This document shows, piece after piece, positions 21,061-36,013 of a DNA stretch of 64,000 nucleotides (position 1 is the first letter of the stretch; the number at the start of each line of letters is the position of its first letter). Where the stretch lies: assembly GCA_014529385.2 (NCBI GenBank), contig CM043952.1:155473057-155537056 (forward strand), written 5' to 3'. The notes under the pieces were generated by a model. It worked only from the letters and a program-made list of their open reading frames with translations, searched no databases and was not told the DNA's origin. Source of the stretch: Adiantum capillus-veneris. Its lineage: Eukaryota; Streptophyta; Polypodiopsida; Polypodiales; Pteridaceae. The translations under genes and the position numbers were made by a program.

Positions 21061-22090
21061 AGAACCATTTAAGCTCAAAAGACGGCTAAAAGGGGACTTT
21101 GCAAAAAAGTAGAAACCCACGCATAAGCGAATCAAAATCCGCTCAAAAATTCCCTTGTACTACTAGGATGATGATCCTTTGGCGGGATTGGACTCCCTTT
21201 ACGAGAAAGAAGAAAACCAAAGAGAGCAAGCCAAGGCATAGGAAGCTAAGGTGACACCACCCAAAGAAGACAAGCTAGTACAAGGGCCAGACAAAAAGGA
21301 GGAACTTCCACACACCACTCCTCCAACTGAGCAACCTCGACAAGACAAAATTCCTCCCAATGTGGAGAGTTTTGATAAACCAATAGATATTCCAGAGATG
21401 TCTGATGTGCTTACAAACCTTCCATAGAGTTGAGAAAATGGATGCTACCTACATGTCATTCCTTGAAGGCAATCAGGGTCTATGCTACAATCTATTAGTA
21501 CAACCATCTCTTTGGCTCTGCCAACTAAAAATGAGCCCTATTTTGCCCCATTTTGCTTATATGTGCTCAACGTACCTGGAGTGACAAGTGCATACTCACC
21601 TTGTTTGCCCCAATTTTTAATGGTCCATAACCTACATCTCAAACGGCTCACCATTTGGATACTCGGTCATTAACTGCCCTCGATTTTGCAATTTTGATCC
21701 ATCATAAATTGGCCCAAAATTTGACCAGTGCCAAATTCTTCCAAACTTGACATGCTTGAAGTTCTTTCTTTGTTGATCCGGTGTTTGCTTTCAAAACTTG
21801 ATTTCAACTTTCATGGCTCAATTTATTAATTTTTGTCTTTATTAGCTAAAAATGAAAGAAAATTAGTGAAAATTATTATTATTTGGCCAAAAATTAGCCA
21901 AAATTATTATAGAAACTCATATGTACTTGCTTGCTCTCACACTAGGAATCATGTCTATTAAAAATTGTTGATATGGCTCATTATTATGCTTGATAAGAAA
22001 TAAATCCTTATAGAAAACAACTAAAAAATAAACATTTAAGCAAAAACACACACTTTGTACACTATATACATAATTTCTTAGCATCTTTTC
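21061..22090. other. AT-rich non-coding DNA
   Basis: No coding or structural motif is supported. Phrases such as CCAAAATTTGACC, also common at 28-30 kb, hint at a shared old repeat. Confidence 0.4.
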
Positions 22091-22099
22091 TTTTTGTTA

Positions 22100-25000
22100 G
22101 CTTAGCTCCATTGCAACATGGGGAGAAGGAAAGCTCCACTGCTTGTCTAAGCCAAGCTCCATTGAAGAATGGAGCGAAGCAAGTTTAAACATTTGTCCAA
22201 TCTAAGCTCCATTAAAACATGAAAACCCCATGATGATTTTATTCCACATGGGATTTTGATTCCAAGCACCACCAGTTGTCCAAACTAGGCTCCATTAAAG
22301 CATGGAGAGCAGCTAAAATCCAAGCTAGGATCCATTGCAACAATGACAACAAAAACCTCTACCACTTCTCAAAGTTAAGCTCTATTGAAACATGAAAAAA
22401 CCATATATATGTTGTACACGGGGAGTTTTGTTTCAAGGTCCACCACTTGTCGGTTGTAAATGAGGAGTTTTTTGTCAAGGTCCACCACTTGTCAAAGCTA
22501 GGATCTATTGAATCAACCCTAAACCAGATATATGTTGTACATGGGGAGTTTTGTTTAAAGATCCACCATTTTTCTAAGATAAGCTCTATTGAAACATGGT
22601 GTGAAGAAAAGCTCCACCACATGTCCAACCTAAGATTCATAAATAGTAGCTCGTTTAGTTCAAAGATCTACAACTTGCCTAACCTCTAGAGAGAGGTGGA
22701 AGAAAAGCTAGCTATCTAATCTAGGAATGGAGATTTTTGGTCTGAAGAATCATTGAGACATAAAAAGAAGATAAGTTCCACCACTTGTCCAAGCTTGGAT
22801 CAATTGAAACATGGAGAGAAGGAAACTCCACCAGTTATCCAAACTGGGGTCTTTTTCAAGGTCCACCACTTGTCCAAGCTAGCCCAATTTCAATTGAATC
22901 ATGGAAGCATCTAAGGACCACAACTTGTCCAAGCTAGGCTCCATTAAAACATGAAAACCCATATATATGTTGTACAAGGGTAGTTTTGTTTCAAGGTCCA
23001 GCACTTGTCTTAAGCTAGGCTCTATTGAACCTGGGAAAGTGGGAACTGGGAACTGGGAAAAGTGATGCAATGCACCACTTGTCCAAGCTAACCCTATTGA
23101 CAAGGGATAGAAGAAATCTCCACCATGTATCCAAGCTAGGCTCCATTAGGACATGGGAAACCACTTGTCCAAGCTAAGCTCTTTTGAAACATGGGTAAAA
23201 GCAGAGATCCACCACTTGTCCAAGCTACTAACAACCTTGAACAATATTGCTTCTCACCAATTGGAAAATCATGGTGAGTTTTACATGAAAAATTTTGTTA
23301 CAAGGCCCACTAATACTTGTCGAAATTTTCTCCAAGCTACAAGGATATTGTTTCTCAGCATTGGCAAAACCCATGATATGTTGTACATGGAGAATTCTGC
23401 TCCAAGCTCCACCACTTGTCCAAGCTAACTCTATTGAAACATGGTATAGAAGAAATCTCCATCATGTGTCCAAGCTAGGCAACATTGCAACATGGGAAAC
23501 CACTTGTCTAAGCTAGGATCCCTTGAAACATGAGCATAAGAAAAACTCCACCACTTGTTGAAGCTAGGGACAACCATAAATGATATTGTTTCTCACAAAA
23601 TGGGAAACCCTTGATGTGTTTGTACATGGATAGTTTTATTACAAGGCCCACCACTTGTCCAAGCTACCTCCAAGCTACAATAATATTTCTCACCATTTGG
23701 AAAATCCATGGTATGTTGTACAAAGGGGGTTTTGTTCCAAGCTCCACCACTTCATTAGGGAAAATATCCAAGCTCGGATCCCTTGTATAAACTAGGCATG
23801 AGAAAATATCCATGTATAAGCTTGGATCCCTTGGAACATGAGCATAAGAAAAACCCCACCACTTGTCCAAGCTTTAGACAACCATGAATGATTTTTTTTT
23901 CTCACCAATTTCCCTTGATGTGTTTGTACATGGAGAATTGTTTTACAAGGCCCACAACTTGTCTAAGCTACCTCCAAGCTACAGTATTATTTCTCACCAT
24001 TTAAAATATCCATGATATATTGTACATGGCGGGTTTTTCTCCCAGCTCCACCACTTGTCCAAAATATTTCTATTGAAACATAAGGTAGAAGCAAGATCCA
24101 CCATGTGTCCAAGCTAGGATTGATTGGAACTTCAAAAACCATTTATCCGATTGAAGCTCCCTTGAAACATGGAGGGAAGCTAAGGTTCATGGCTTGTCAA
24201 GGCTAGGCTACATAAATAATGTGTGGCTAAATCCAAAGGGTCACCACTTCTCCAACCTTTAGAGATGCAATGTGTACCAAATGCATAAACCAGGCATGAG
24301 AAAATACTAGAAGATCATTTGTGTAGCCTATTATCTTTAGAAGCAAGCTCCACCATGTGTCCAAGATGGGCTCTATTCGCACATGGAAAACCACTTGTCC
24401 AAGCTAGGCTCCCTTTAACATGGAGAGAAACAAAGCTCCACCACTTGTCCAAGCTAGGGATGACATGTTCAACCTTTAAGGTTATATCTTAAACAATATT
24501 GTTTCTTACCAATTGTAAAATCCATAATATGTTGCACGTGAATAATTTCTTAACAAGGCCCATCTCCTGTCCAAGTTGCCTCCAAGCTACACTATTGTTT
24601 TTCACAATTTAGAAATCCCATGATATGTTGTACATGGGAGATTTATTGCCAAGCTTCACCACTTGCCCAAGATAAATCTATTGACAAGGGATAGAAGAAA
24701 GCTCCACCATGTGTCCAAACTAGGCTCCATTAGGACATGGGTAACCATTTGTCCAAGCTAGGTTCCCTTGAAACATGGGTAGAAGCAAAGATCCACCACT
24801 TTTCCAAGCTACGAACAACCTTGAACATTATTTATTCTCACCAATTGGAAAATCATGGTGTATTTTACATGAAATTTTTTGTTACAAGGCTCTCTCCTTG
24901 TCCAAGCTACAATATTGTTTCTCATCATTGGCAAAACCCATGATATGTTGTACATGGAGATTTCTGCTCCAAGATCCACCACTTGTCCAAGCTAACTCTA

Positions 25001-27080
25001 TTGAAACATGGCATAGAAGAAAGCTCCACCATGTGTCCAATCTAGGCCCCATTGCAACATGGGAACCCACTTGTCCAAACTAACTCTATTGAACCATGGG
25101 ATAGAAGAAAGATCCACCATGTGTCCAAGATAGGCACCATTGCAACATGGGAAACCACTTGTCTAAGCTAGAAATCCACCACTTGTTGAAGCTAGGGAAA
25201 ACCATTAATGCAATTGTTTCTCATAATTGGGAAACCCTTGATGTGCTTGTACATGGAGAATTTTATTACGGGGCCACCACTTGTCCAAGCTACAATATTA
25301 TTTCTCACCACTTGGAAATTCCATGGTATGTTGTACATGGGGGGTTTTAGTTCCAAGCTCCACCACTTGTCCAAGCTAGTTCTATTGAGATATAAGATAG
25401 AAAAAATCTCCACCAAGTGTCCAAGCTAGGCTCCATTGGAACTTGGAATAACACTTGTCCAATTGAGGCTACCTTGAAACATGGAGAGAGGCAAAGATTC
25501 ACGGCTTGTCCAAGCTAGGCTACGTAAATAATGTGTGGTTAAATCCAAAGGGCCGCCACTTGTCCAACCTTTAGAGATGCAAGGTGTACCATATGTATAA
25601 ACTAGGCATGAGAAAATACCACACCAGAAGATCCACCTTTTGTCTAGCCTATTTTCTTTAGTAGCAAGCTCCACCATGTGTCCAAGCTAGGATCCATTCG
25701 TACATGGAAAACCACTTGTCCAAGATATGCTCCCTTTAAACATGGAGAGAAACAAAGCTCCACCACTTCTCTAAGCTAAGGATGACATGTTCAATCTGTA
25801 AGTTTATATCTTGAATAATAATGTTTCTTACCAATTGGAAAACCCAAAATATGTTGTACATGAATAATTTTTTTACAAGGCCCATCTCCTATCCAAGTTA
25901 CCCCCAAGCTACATTATTTATTTTTTAGAATTTGAAAGTCCCATGATGTGTTGTACATGGGGGATTTAGTTACTTGTCCAAGCTAACTCTATTGAAATGT
26001 GATAGAAGCAAGCTCCACCATGTGTGCATGCAAGATCCATTAGAACATGGAAAACCATTAGTCCAAGCTAGGCTCCCTTGAAGCATAATCAGAGGCAAAG
26101 ATCCACTACTTGTCCAAGCTACCTCCAAGCTACGATATTGTTTCTCACCATTTGAAAAACCCATGATATGTTATACATGTAGAGTTTTTCTCCAAGGTCC
26201 ACCACTTGTCCACGCTAACTCTGTTGAAACATGGTGGTAGAAGCAAGCTCCAGCATGTGTCCAAGTTAGGCTCCATTGAAACATAGGAAACCACTTGTCT
26301 AAGCTAGGATCCCTTGAAACATGAGCATAAGAAAAACCTCACCACTTGTCCTAGATTTAGACAACCATGAATGATATTGTTTTTGACCAATTGGAAAACC
26401 CTTGATGTGTTTGTACATGCAGATCTTTGTTACAAATCCCACCACTTGTCCAAGCATTCTTCAAGGTACAATGTTTCTCACCATTTTGGAAAATCCATGA
26501 TAGGTTGTACATGGGGGGGTTTTCTCCAAGCTCCACCAATTGTCCAAGCTAGTTCTATTTAACACAGGGTAGAAGCAAGTTCCACCATGTGTCCAAGCTA
26601 GACTCCATTGGAACTTGGAAAACCACTTGTCCAGTCAAGGTTCCCTTGAAACATGGAAGGAAGCAAAGGTTCATCGCTTGTGCAAGCTAGGATACATAAA
26701 CATTGTGTGGTTAAATCCAAAGGGCCACCACTTTTCCAACCTTTAGAGATGCAAGGTGTACCGGATGTATAAACTAGGCCCGCTACTTGTCCAAACTAGG
26801 TCCACCACTTGTCCAAACTAACTCTATTCAAACATGGGATAGAAGCAAGCTCCACCATGTGTCCAATATAGGCTCCACCATGTGTCCAAGCTAGGCTCCA
26901 TTGTAACATGGAAAATCACATATCTAAGCTAGGTCCCCCACATTCCAAGCTAGGCTCATTTGAAACATATATTGTACATCATCATATGTTGTACATCAAG
27001 GTCCACCACTTGTCCAACCTATATTTCACTGCAATGTGTACAAGGTCCACCACTTGTCCAACCTTTAATTCAAACTCTCC
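22100..27080. repeat. 5-kb irregular satellite-like array
   Basis: The phrases CCACTTGTCCAAGCTAGG, CTCCATTGAAACATGG, CATGTGTCCAAGCTAGGC and ATGTTGTACATGG recur dozens of times in varied order. Larger blocks repeat: 23103-23300 resembles 24684-24890 (offset about 1.58 kb), and the block containing AAATCCAAAGGG at 24115-24300 resembles 25425-25612 and 26600-26780 (offsets about 1.31 and 1.18 kb). So there is a short unit inside diverged higher-order units. No frame survives across units, so it is not protein-coding. Confidence 0.9.
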
Positions 27081-27199
27081 CCCTTTAATTCAAAATTTTT
27101 CGCCCAATTTTAAATCTTACCACTAAAAATTAAAATATAACGCCAAACGCTCTTTGATTATCCTACCTTAATTCAAAATTTTCTTGGGCACTACCACTA

Positions 27200-27530
27200 T
27201 AGTTGATACCCACTATGTGTGTTCAGTCTCGTAAATAAATTCCACTTCCTTTAGTTTTTTTATCTTGTCTTTAATCTTTTTTGTGAACATTTCATTGTAT
27301 TTATAGGGACACTGTCTGCAAGGTTTGGCATCACTCTTAAGGGGTATCCTATGTTGCAAAATGCTTAGATTTACTCCCTTAAGATCCTTGTATGACCATG
27401 CAAACACATCTCTATACTGTTTGACAGTAGCTATTAATAGATGCTCTTCTTTCTCAGTGAGGTCTATGGCAATATATTTTGGCTTGGGTTCTTCTCTCAG
27501 TTTAGCCAGGTCAATGTGTTTTCACTTTTA
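27200..27530 (-). pseudogene. Gypsy RT N-terminal remnant
   Basis: The minus strand reads DLAKLREEPKPKYIAIDL, then EEHLLIATVKQYRDVFAWSY, DLKGV, LQHRIPLKSDAKP and LKEVEFIYE. This is the linker and first part of Ty3/gypsy RT (FAWSYxDLxGI, HxIxLKxxAKPVRQ, VGFIYP in intact members). The upstream protease and downstream palm are absent. Its orientation is opposite to the gypsy elements on either side. Confidence 0.8.
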
Positions 27531-27539
27531 GGTCCATCA

Positions 27540-28090
27540 TAGGTTGTTCCTCGTTCCTTAGGTTCCCTCATTGACAGATGAAGTATGATCTGTTTGACTT
27601 GCATCATGTAGTTTTTTTAGTGAGAGGGTGCGTTGAATTTGTCGATGTTAGATCCCTCTTCACTTTCTATTTTTGTGATCCAAATCTCTTTCAAGGTTTA
27701 CTTCATCTCTTGATATTCACGTTTGCACTCAATTTTGGTATTCTTTATGATGTTTTCCATGTGTCTTTGATTATTCATCTGCTTTGTTTCTTTGAATTAG
27801 TCTTTGTAGAAGCTGGTTTCATAGGGTTTTTGTGTGATTTTTCCCCTGACACGGTGTTTTGCTCCCACAATCATTAGATATTGTGTTTTGCTCATCAAAA
27901 GAGGCATAGGTTTCCCTTGCATGTTTTTCTATTTTCTCACTTTTTTTGCTCAATACCTCTTGTGTCTTCTAGATTTCTAGTTGGGAAAATCATAGCATGG
28001 ACTCTTAGGAGCATCAAATCTTATCCAAACACAAAAAGAATTTTCCAAGGAACTCTTTAAGTAGGCAAAATCCACAGTTGCAAAATTCTT
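27540..28090. other. No recognisable feature
   Basis: T-rich plus strand with a 99-codon frame (27578-27877) rich in Phe and Leu. Composition suggests chance, and no motif is seen. Confidence 0.35.
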
Positions 28091-28093
28091 CTA

Positions 28094-29633
<1,540 letters not shown>

Positions 29634-30143
29634 ACCTTTGACCCAGAACTGACATGCAACCCATTGACATAGTGCCTATAGTTGTCCTAGTCAGACTAAT
29701 GAAGTTTGGTCAAATTTGGAAATTTTTTTATTAGGTTATGCTCATATTTTCATTTTATGGTGGTCAACTTTACATTATTTCAACTCTTTGATAACCTCTC
29801 AACCAATTTCCAGGCTTAAACAATTGACTTTTTGGTAGCAATATGCTTCACCAAAAGGCTCAAAAGGAGTGAGAATCCACTTCCTACAAAGTCATGGATA
29901 TTTCCTCGAAGAAAAATCCCATGTCACCGATGAGGAGTTAGCAAAGATACTTGCAAATGTGTTCATTGAAAAATTTCAGGGTGCAAATGGCACCAAGGTG
30001 AAGACCACAATCTTTCCAAAAGAGTTGAGGACCCTACACCATCAATTGGAAGGTGCAAGATGTCTACGGTTAGATGGATTTTTAAGACTGCCACCTTGGA
30101 GCACCAACTACTAGAGTGCTCATGAGCTGATGAGCTCAATACA

Positions 30144-30484
30144 TGTTAGGCTTAGATATTATTTCAATTCAGTGTTAATAGAGCCTTAGCTATTAACTTT
30201 TAGTCTTTTTTGTAAGTTAATGGGCTTGTACCTCTTCATTCCTAGAAGAAGTTATTCTCATGGCGTGTTACACGATGTAAGGAAGAAGGAAGAAAATGAA
30301 CGAGAGGTTCTGGCTATGGAGTACTCAATTTCTGTCTATTCTCTGTTATTAGTTCTTGTGTTGTTCTTGATTGTGTCCTGTAGCTTGAATAGGTGTTGAA
30401 CCTGTATTAATTCTTTATTGAAGTGTTGAAATACTTTGTATGGTAAATATATGGAATTACTCAACCCTTAATGCCTCAGCAACA
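30144..30484 (+). repeat. LTR-like repeat, forward copy (341 bp)
   Basis: It begins TGTTAGGCTTAG and ends TCAGCAACA. An inverted copy lies at 42244-42601, and similarity stops sharply at both ends in both copies. TG...CA ends suggest an LTR. Neither a convincing polypurine tract before nor a primer site after is seen. An ATG near its end (30442) opens MVNIWNYSTLNAS, conserved in the other copy, so it could instead be a 5' region plus first codons. Confidence 0.65.
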
Positions 30485-31234
30485 CTTGGCAATCTTGCTG
30501 ATAGTGGTGTGGACTGTGATCAAGTCAAAATGGGCAATGGGGTCTAGTTGGGGCATATGGATGTTCAACATGAGGATTTACTAACTGTTTTCTCTAACTA
30601 GAAGTCATCAAAAGAAGAACAGGAAGAGTACAACCGGATATTCCTTCAGGATTCTATTTCAAAACTACCCGATGATTTAAAACTTTGGATTTCTTCAAAG
30701 CTGTTTCAATATTATAAAGCACTGTTACTCCCATTTGGATTATCAAATGGTCCAATTAGTCTAACTAATTGTTCCAGTAGTAGGCAACTCAGAATTTTTC
30801 TAAAAATTACAAGCAGAAGGAGAATGTATGAGGGGTTCAGAGGATCCACCACCACCAATATCCTATGGCACCAGGTTTCAAAGAATAATGTGGGATTCGT
30901 GGTTGGAATCTCAACTTCAGAGAATAGGTAGTCATCCAGGAGAAGAAATTCCTAAAGTAGGAGTAGTTACAGGTTTACCACCAATTCCTAAAAGGATAGG
31001 ATCTGGAGAGACCAACAACACAAGTGGAGATCAATAACAGGAAGCAGGGTAAACTTCTTCACCTAGGCTAATAGTGCAGGGAAGAGACCCAACTCCCGAA
31101 AGGTTCATCCATCAGTTAGTTGGCATTTAGGTAGTCCATCAGTTTTTGAGGGCAAGGAGGCAACTACAATTTCCTACACTACCACCTTTACCATTGTTGA
31201 ACTTCAACCATTTGGGGGGTCAAAAGTACCCATT

Positions 31235-32140
31235 ATGGCACAACCACCACTCAACCCCAAAGTAGGGGCACCAAAATTCCATGGGAAAGAATCCCAAGAT
31301 GCTGACAGTCATGTGGGAAAATTTGAGCCAAGATGGTCTACTAATGGGTATGATTCACTTTACAATGATGCTATCGAAAAGGAGCATTTTGTAGCAACAT
31401 TGCAGGGAAAAGCCATGTCTTGGTTCATGCCATATGGTACTACTGCATTTCCTGATTATGATAATTTGAAAATCAGATTTATGGCAAGGTCCAAGGTGGA
31501 GAAAACCCCTGAATATGTTCTAAAGAAAATCAGAAAAATAAATCAAAAGGATCTATTTATGGAAGACTATGCCCAACAATTTAGGAACGAGATGAACAGG
31601 TTGCAAGCCAAACAAAGACCCTCTTGGGAACAATTGGGTGACTATTTTTGGAGACGTTTGAGGAAACAGTTGAAGAGTGCAATTGTAGGTCATGCTCCTC
31701 TTACCCAACCTCAAGATTTTGGAAACATAGTAGATGCAGCCATGAGAGCTGAAAGAAGATATGGCACTAGTGAACAAAAGAGGAGTAAGAAGAAGAAGTC
31801 CCAGCAGGACTTAGATTCAGAAGATGATTCAAATGGTGATGAAGAAATAGATTCACATTCTAATCAGGACACAAATTTTGAGGATGAGGAAAAGGACACA
31901 TGGAGTGCCAAGAAGAAGAAGAAGAAGAAGAAGTCCAAGAAGAAAGGACCAAAGTCAAAGAAACACAAAAGCAAAGGCAAATCCGAGAATGGTAAGTCTG
32001 AATCTAAGGAACCAAACAATATCAGTAAATAGATTTTGGATACATTGAAGGAGATGCATCCACAATCATTTTCTAGTCCTTCCAAATCACCATTTTGTAA
32101 GGTATGCCAAAGACCTGGACATGAGTAAGATAATTGCTAT
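31235..32140 (+). pseudogene. Gag of the 30-36 kb gypsy element
   Basis: The frame from 31235 has GAPKFHGKESQDADSHV, HFVATLQGKAMSWF, FPDYDNLKIRF and DYAQQFRNEMNRLQ, the capsid pattern of gypsy Gag. A Lys-rich stretch (KKKKKKSKK) follows at about 31900-31970. The stop at 32030-32032 is followed in the same frame by a CCHC knuckle, CKVCQRPGHE then stop then DNC. A second knuckle (CGLVGHRQGPSC) lies near 32340 in another frame. An upstream frame (30828-31037) is proline-rich and could be an N-terminal extension. Confidence 0.8.
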
Positions 32141-32668
32141 TATAACCCCAATTTTAGAGGAAGAAGACCAGCAGACCAGCACACATTTTAGCAAAAATGG
32201 AGTCGGGTGCTAATGTGGTTGCACCACAACCCTTCAAGAGTAGGTTTCAAAATTCAAACCAGCCAAGGCCATTCCAACAAGGGAATTGGCAAAATGAGCC
32301 AAGGTTTCAGCAATCAACTAATCCAATGCAACCATGTACTTAATGTGGTTTAGTGGGGCATAGGCAAGGACCTTCTTGTGAGCTTTGGTGTAAGCATAGG
32401 AACGATAGAGGGATTCCAATTGTGAACTTCAACTCTCCTAATGCAGGGGCTAGTTCTTCTAATGATGGAAGAATGAAATAACCAACTCAGGTTAATGCAT
32501 TCTTTTTGGAAGAAATTGATTCTTTAGTAGAAAAACAGGACAGTCAACAAGCAGAAACTGACTGCAATCAATGTATTGAAGAAACCATGGAAAAAATGAC
32601 AAACCCACATAACCCAATCTTTACATTCCTATCACTATGATTGTTCTCAATGTATTACAATTGAAGAA

Positions 32669-33663
32669 GTGCTCGAGACACCATTGGTAGCACAAAGTTT
32701 GGTTATTACTAGGTCCAAAGGAAAGTTGCTCCCTCAAGAAAAGAAAAAGGGGAAAGACCCTGAGGATCCTGTTAATTGGACAGCTCAGGATAAAATCCAA
32801 AGAGAAGTTCTAAGGGAGATACAATCCAATCAGAGAACTAAAGATTCAGTAGATCTTTGGCCAATGGTTCAGTACCAAAAATTTGGGAGAATTTTGGTAG
32901 TCAACAATCAAATTTTGAAGAGTTACAGCATCACTTGAATCAGCTAATTCAGTACAGTCTCCTACTAAGTGGCTATCAGATGATCTTTTTGAAGCATTGA
33001 TGGATGCCCCTATTTCAATTAAGGTGGGACAATTATTGAAATTAGTTCCTGACTTTAGACTTTAGTCAGGGATTCCTCGAGAAATTGACAAATCAGGTTA
33101 GAGAAGAGGATTTGCAACAAAAAGAGGAAATGAGTCACATTCATGTGGCAGAAATTGATTCTGGGGATGTAGCACCAGTGGATGTGGACTACAAGGTTCC
33201 AGTAATCAATATTTCAATTGGAAAATTATATTTGTCAGATGTGTTGGTGGATGGAGGATCAGGGGTAAACATCCTTCCTGAATCAGTTTGTAAGAAATTG
33301 AATCTAGCCAAATGGGAACCTGCACCTTTTCAAGTGAAAATGGGTGACCAAAGAAGAGTGCAACCTTTAGGGATTCTCAGGAACCAAACCATACGTGTTG
33401 CAGGACTAATCTTTATTGTGAAATTTGTGATTCTCAGGTTGGAAGAAACAACCTGTTCCTATCCTATGATCCTAGGAAGACCATGGTTAAGGGAAGCCAA
33501 AGTCAAACAATTGTGGGGTGTAGATACCATTGTTATTAAAAAGGGCAAGAAGAAGGTCAGGATGCAAATGATTCCTAGGAAAACCATTCCACCATGTTTT
33601 AGACCTTTGTATGCAAAGGGCATCAACATGGGAGAAGCTATTGAGGAAGATGAGGAAGAATAA
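32669..33663 (+). pseudogene. Linker and aspartic protease of same element
   Basis: 32669-32938 is a charged linker (RSKGKLLPQEKKKGKDPEDP), usual before gypsy proteases. 33085-33663 carries the protease: DVLVDGGSGVNILPE with catalytic Asp at 33250-33252 and YPMILGRPWL near 33460. The domain is intact over about 110 residues. The C-terminal part is basic then acidic. Confidence 0.85.
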
Positions 33664-33810
33664 TTCCTTCAAATGAATAAAACAGTCATTCCTATTTTTG
33701 AAGTAGACGTGCAAAAGATTGCAGATGCAATTCATAATCAGGTACAGTCACCGGAATTAAAATAGACAGATAGTAGAAATGATTTAGGTAACACAGTCAT
33801 TACAAAAAAG

Positions 33811-34841
33811 TTGCAAGAGGAGAAGGAAACAGTAGAAGCAATAAAGCATGCAGAGAGAATGTTTGAGGAGCAAATGTCAAAGAGTTCAAGGGTCAGAGAA
33901 GATGATCTAGAGGATATGAATTTAAGAGAGGAAAAAGAACCCAAATTTGTCAAGGTGTCCACTGAATTAGACCTGAATTTTAAGAAGTCATTGAAAACCT
34001 TATTGCAAGAGTTTAAATATTTTTTTGCCTGGTCTTTTACTGATATGAAGGGAGCAAATCCAATCGTATGTCGACATAAAATCAATTTAAAAATTGATGC
34101 AGTACCAGTCAAGCAGCACAGGTATAGGCTGAATCCTAACTATGCCAAACAGGTGAAGGAGTAAATAGATAAATTGATGGAAGTAGGTTTCATCTATCCA
34201 ATGGATAAAGTGACTTGGTTGTCACCCATTGTGGTGGTCCCAAAGAAAAATGGCAAAATCAGAGTCAGCGTGGATTATAGAAAAATGAATGCTGTTACAA
34301 TTACTGATCCATTTCCATTGCCTTACTGTGATACAATGCTAGATGCAGTTGCAGGAAAGGAAATGTATAGATTTTTGGATGGTTTTAGTGGGTATAAACA
34401 GTCCATTATGGCTTTGGAGGACAGAGGCAAAACTGCATTTATTATAGAATGGGGTGTATATGCTTCCACAATAATGAACTTTGGACTGAAGAATGCACCA
34501 CCAACTTTTTAGAAATGAGTCATGGAATTTTTTGATCCTTACCTGACAACATTTATGAAAGTGTTTTGGATTATTTTAGTGTCTCACAAAATAAAAATGA
34601 ACATTTGTTTCATTTGAGATTATGTTTTCAAAAATGTAGGGAGGCCAGGATGTCACTCAACCCTGCAAAGTGTGCATTTGCAGTGAAAAGGGGAATCTTA
34701 TTGGGCCACATAATCAATCAAGAAGGAATTGCAATTGACACCAAGAAGGTGGAAACTATTTTGAAGTGCAAGACAAGGACTCATGGTATGCAGATATGTT
34801 ATACTTTCTTCTTGAGGGTGTTTTACCAATACAAATGGTAG
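33811..34841 (+). pseudogene. Reverse transcriptase, damaged
   Basis: KYFFAWSFTDMKG and GFIYPMDKVTWLSPIVVVPK, RVSVDYRKMN, DGFSGYKQSI and NFGLKNAPPTF mark RT. Stops occur at 34162-34164 and 34510-34512, and the frame shifts near 34560. The active-site box reads LDYF (34566-34577) where LDDF is usual, so the second catalytic Asp is lost. The thumb begins (GILLGHIINQEGI), but at about 34770 the sequence jumps to the integrase leader, skipping the rest of the thumb and RNase H. Confidence 0.88.
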
Positions 34842-34885
34842 GTACATAGAGAAAGAAACTTGCATGGAAAAGCAGATCTTTTAAA

Positions 34886-36013
34886 GTGATAATGGAAGTG
34901 TTGTACAAAAAGGGAATTGACCAGATTCTCAAGAGATGTGTGGAACATTTTGAACAGAATGCAGTATTATCTGAAGCTCATTCAGGTAATGCAGGAGATC
35001 ATTTTTCAGGGGATATCACAGTAAAGAAAATTTTACAAGTAGGTTTGTGGTGGCCATCAGTGTTTAAAGGTTTCCATCAGTTTGTGAAGTCATGTTTGAC
35101 ATGTCAAAGGGATGACAGGCCCCTGAATGCTAATAGAATGCCTTTACAACCTGTTCTACCACTTGAACCTTTTTAGAAATGGGGATTAGATTTTGTGGGA
35201 CCTGTAAAACCAACAGCAAAGTTTACAGGGAAAAAATATATTCTTGTGGCAACAGACTATTGGACCAAGTGGGTAGAAGCATAGGCAATGAAAGATAACA
35301 AACCACAGAGTGTGGCTAAATTTCTTTACAAAAACATAATGACCAGGTTTGGATGTCCAGTTGAATTGGTGTCAGATCATGGAGGACATTTCATTAACAA
35401 TGTAATTAGGAAGCTTACTGAATATCACATGATCATCCATAAGAAGTCCACAGTTTATTATCCACAAGCTAATGGTCAAGCGGAATCCACTAACAAAACT
35501 CTGATGAGAATTTTGATAAGAATTGTTTCAGAGAACAGGAAAGACTGGGATACAAAATTGGATTCAGCATTGTGGGCATTCAGGACAGCATTCAAAGTAA
35601 GTACAGGGATGACACCATTCAAGATGGGGTATGGTCTTGAATCAATTGTCCCAATGGAATTTGTTGTTCCAAGTTTGAGAATTGCAGTTCGGTACAGATT
35701 GTCAAGAGATGAGTCAACAGTTTGTCGACAGGAGCAACTCATGAAATTAGAAGAAAGCAGAATTCAGACTGCTTATGTAATTGAAACCATTCAAAGGAGA
35801 AGACACGCTTGCGTGGACAGAAATGTTAAATATAAATCATTTTTAGAATGAGATTGGGTCCTCGTGTACAACAGCCAACTTGGCAAGAGGCCAAGGAAAC
35901 TTAAATTAAGATACTTGGGTCCTTTCCAAATTGCAAAGGAACTAGGAGATTCAACATTTTTATTGGTAGATACTGAAGGGAGAATTTTTCCAAAAGCAAT
36001 CAATGGCTTTTGA
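34886..36013 (+). pseudogene. Integrase of same element
   Basis: The zinc domain (EAHSGNAGDHFSGDITVKK ... CLTCQR) spans about 34975-35110. The catalytic core has Asp 35189, Asp 35375 and Glu 35483 in one frame with D,D(35)E spacing. In-frame TAG stops lie at 35174-35176 and 35282-35284. ALWAFRTAFKVSTGMTPF follows, then a GPF-type module (YLGPFQIAKEL) near 35915 in another frame. Confidence 0.9.

Noticed and set aside
22359..26562. Many 60-100 codon frames in the array sharing words such as HHLSKL
   Set aside because: Similarity reflects the DNA repeat; frames are not kept between units.
22100..27080. CRISPR-like array
   Set aside because: Units are irregular and variable, with no constant repeat and unique spacers; the context is a plant nuclear genome.
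27578..27877. 99-codon hydrophobic frame as a membrane protein gene
   Set aside because: A T-rich strand gives Phe/Leu codons by composition; no conserved motif or neighbours.
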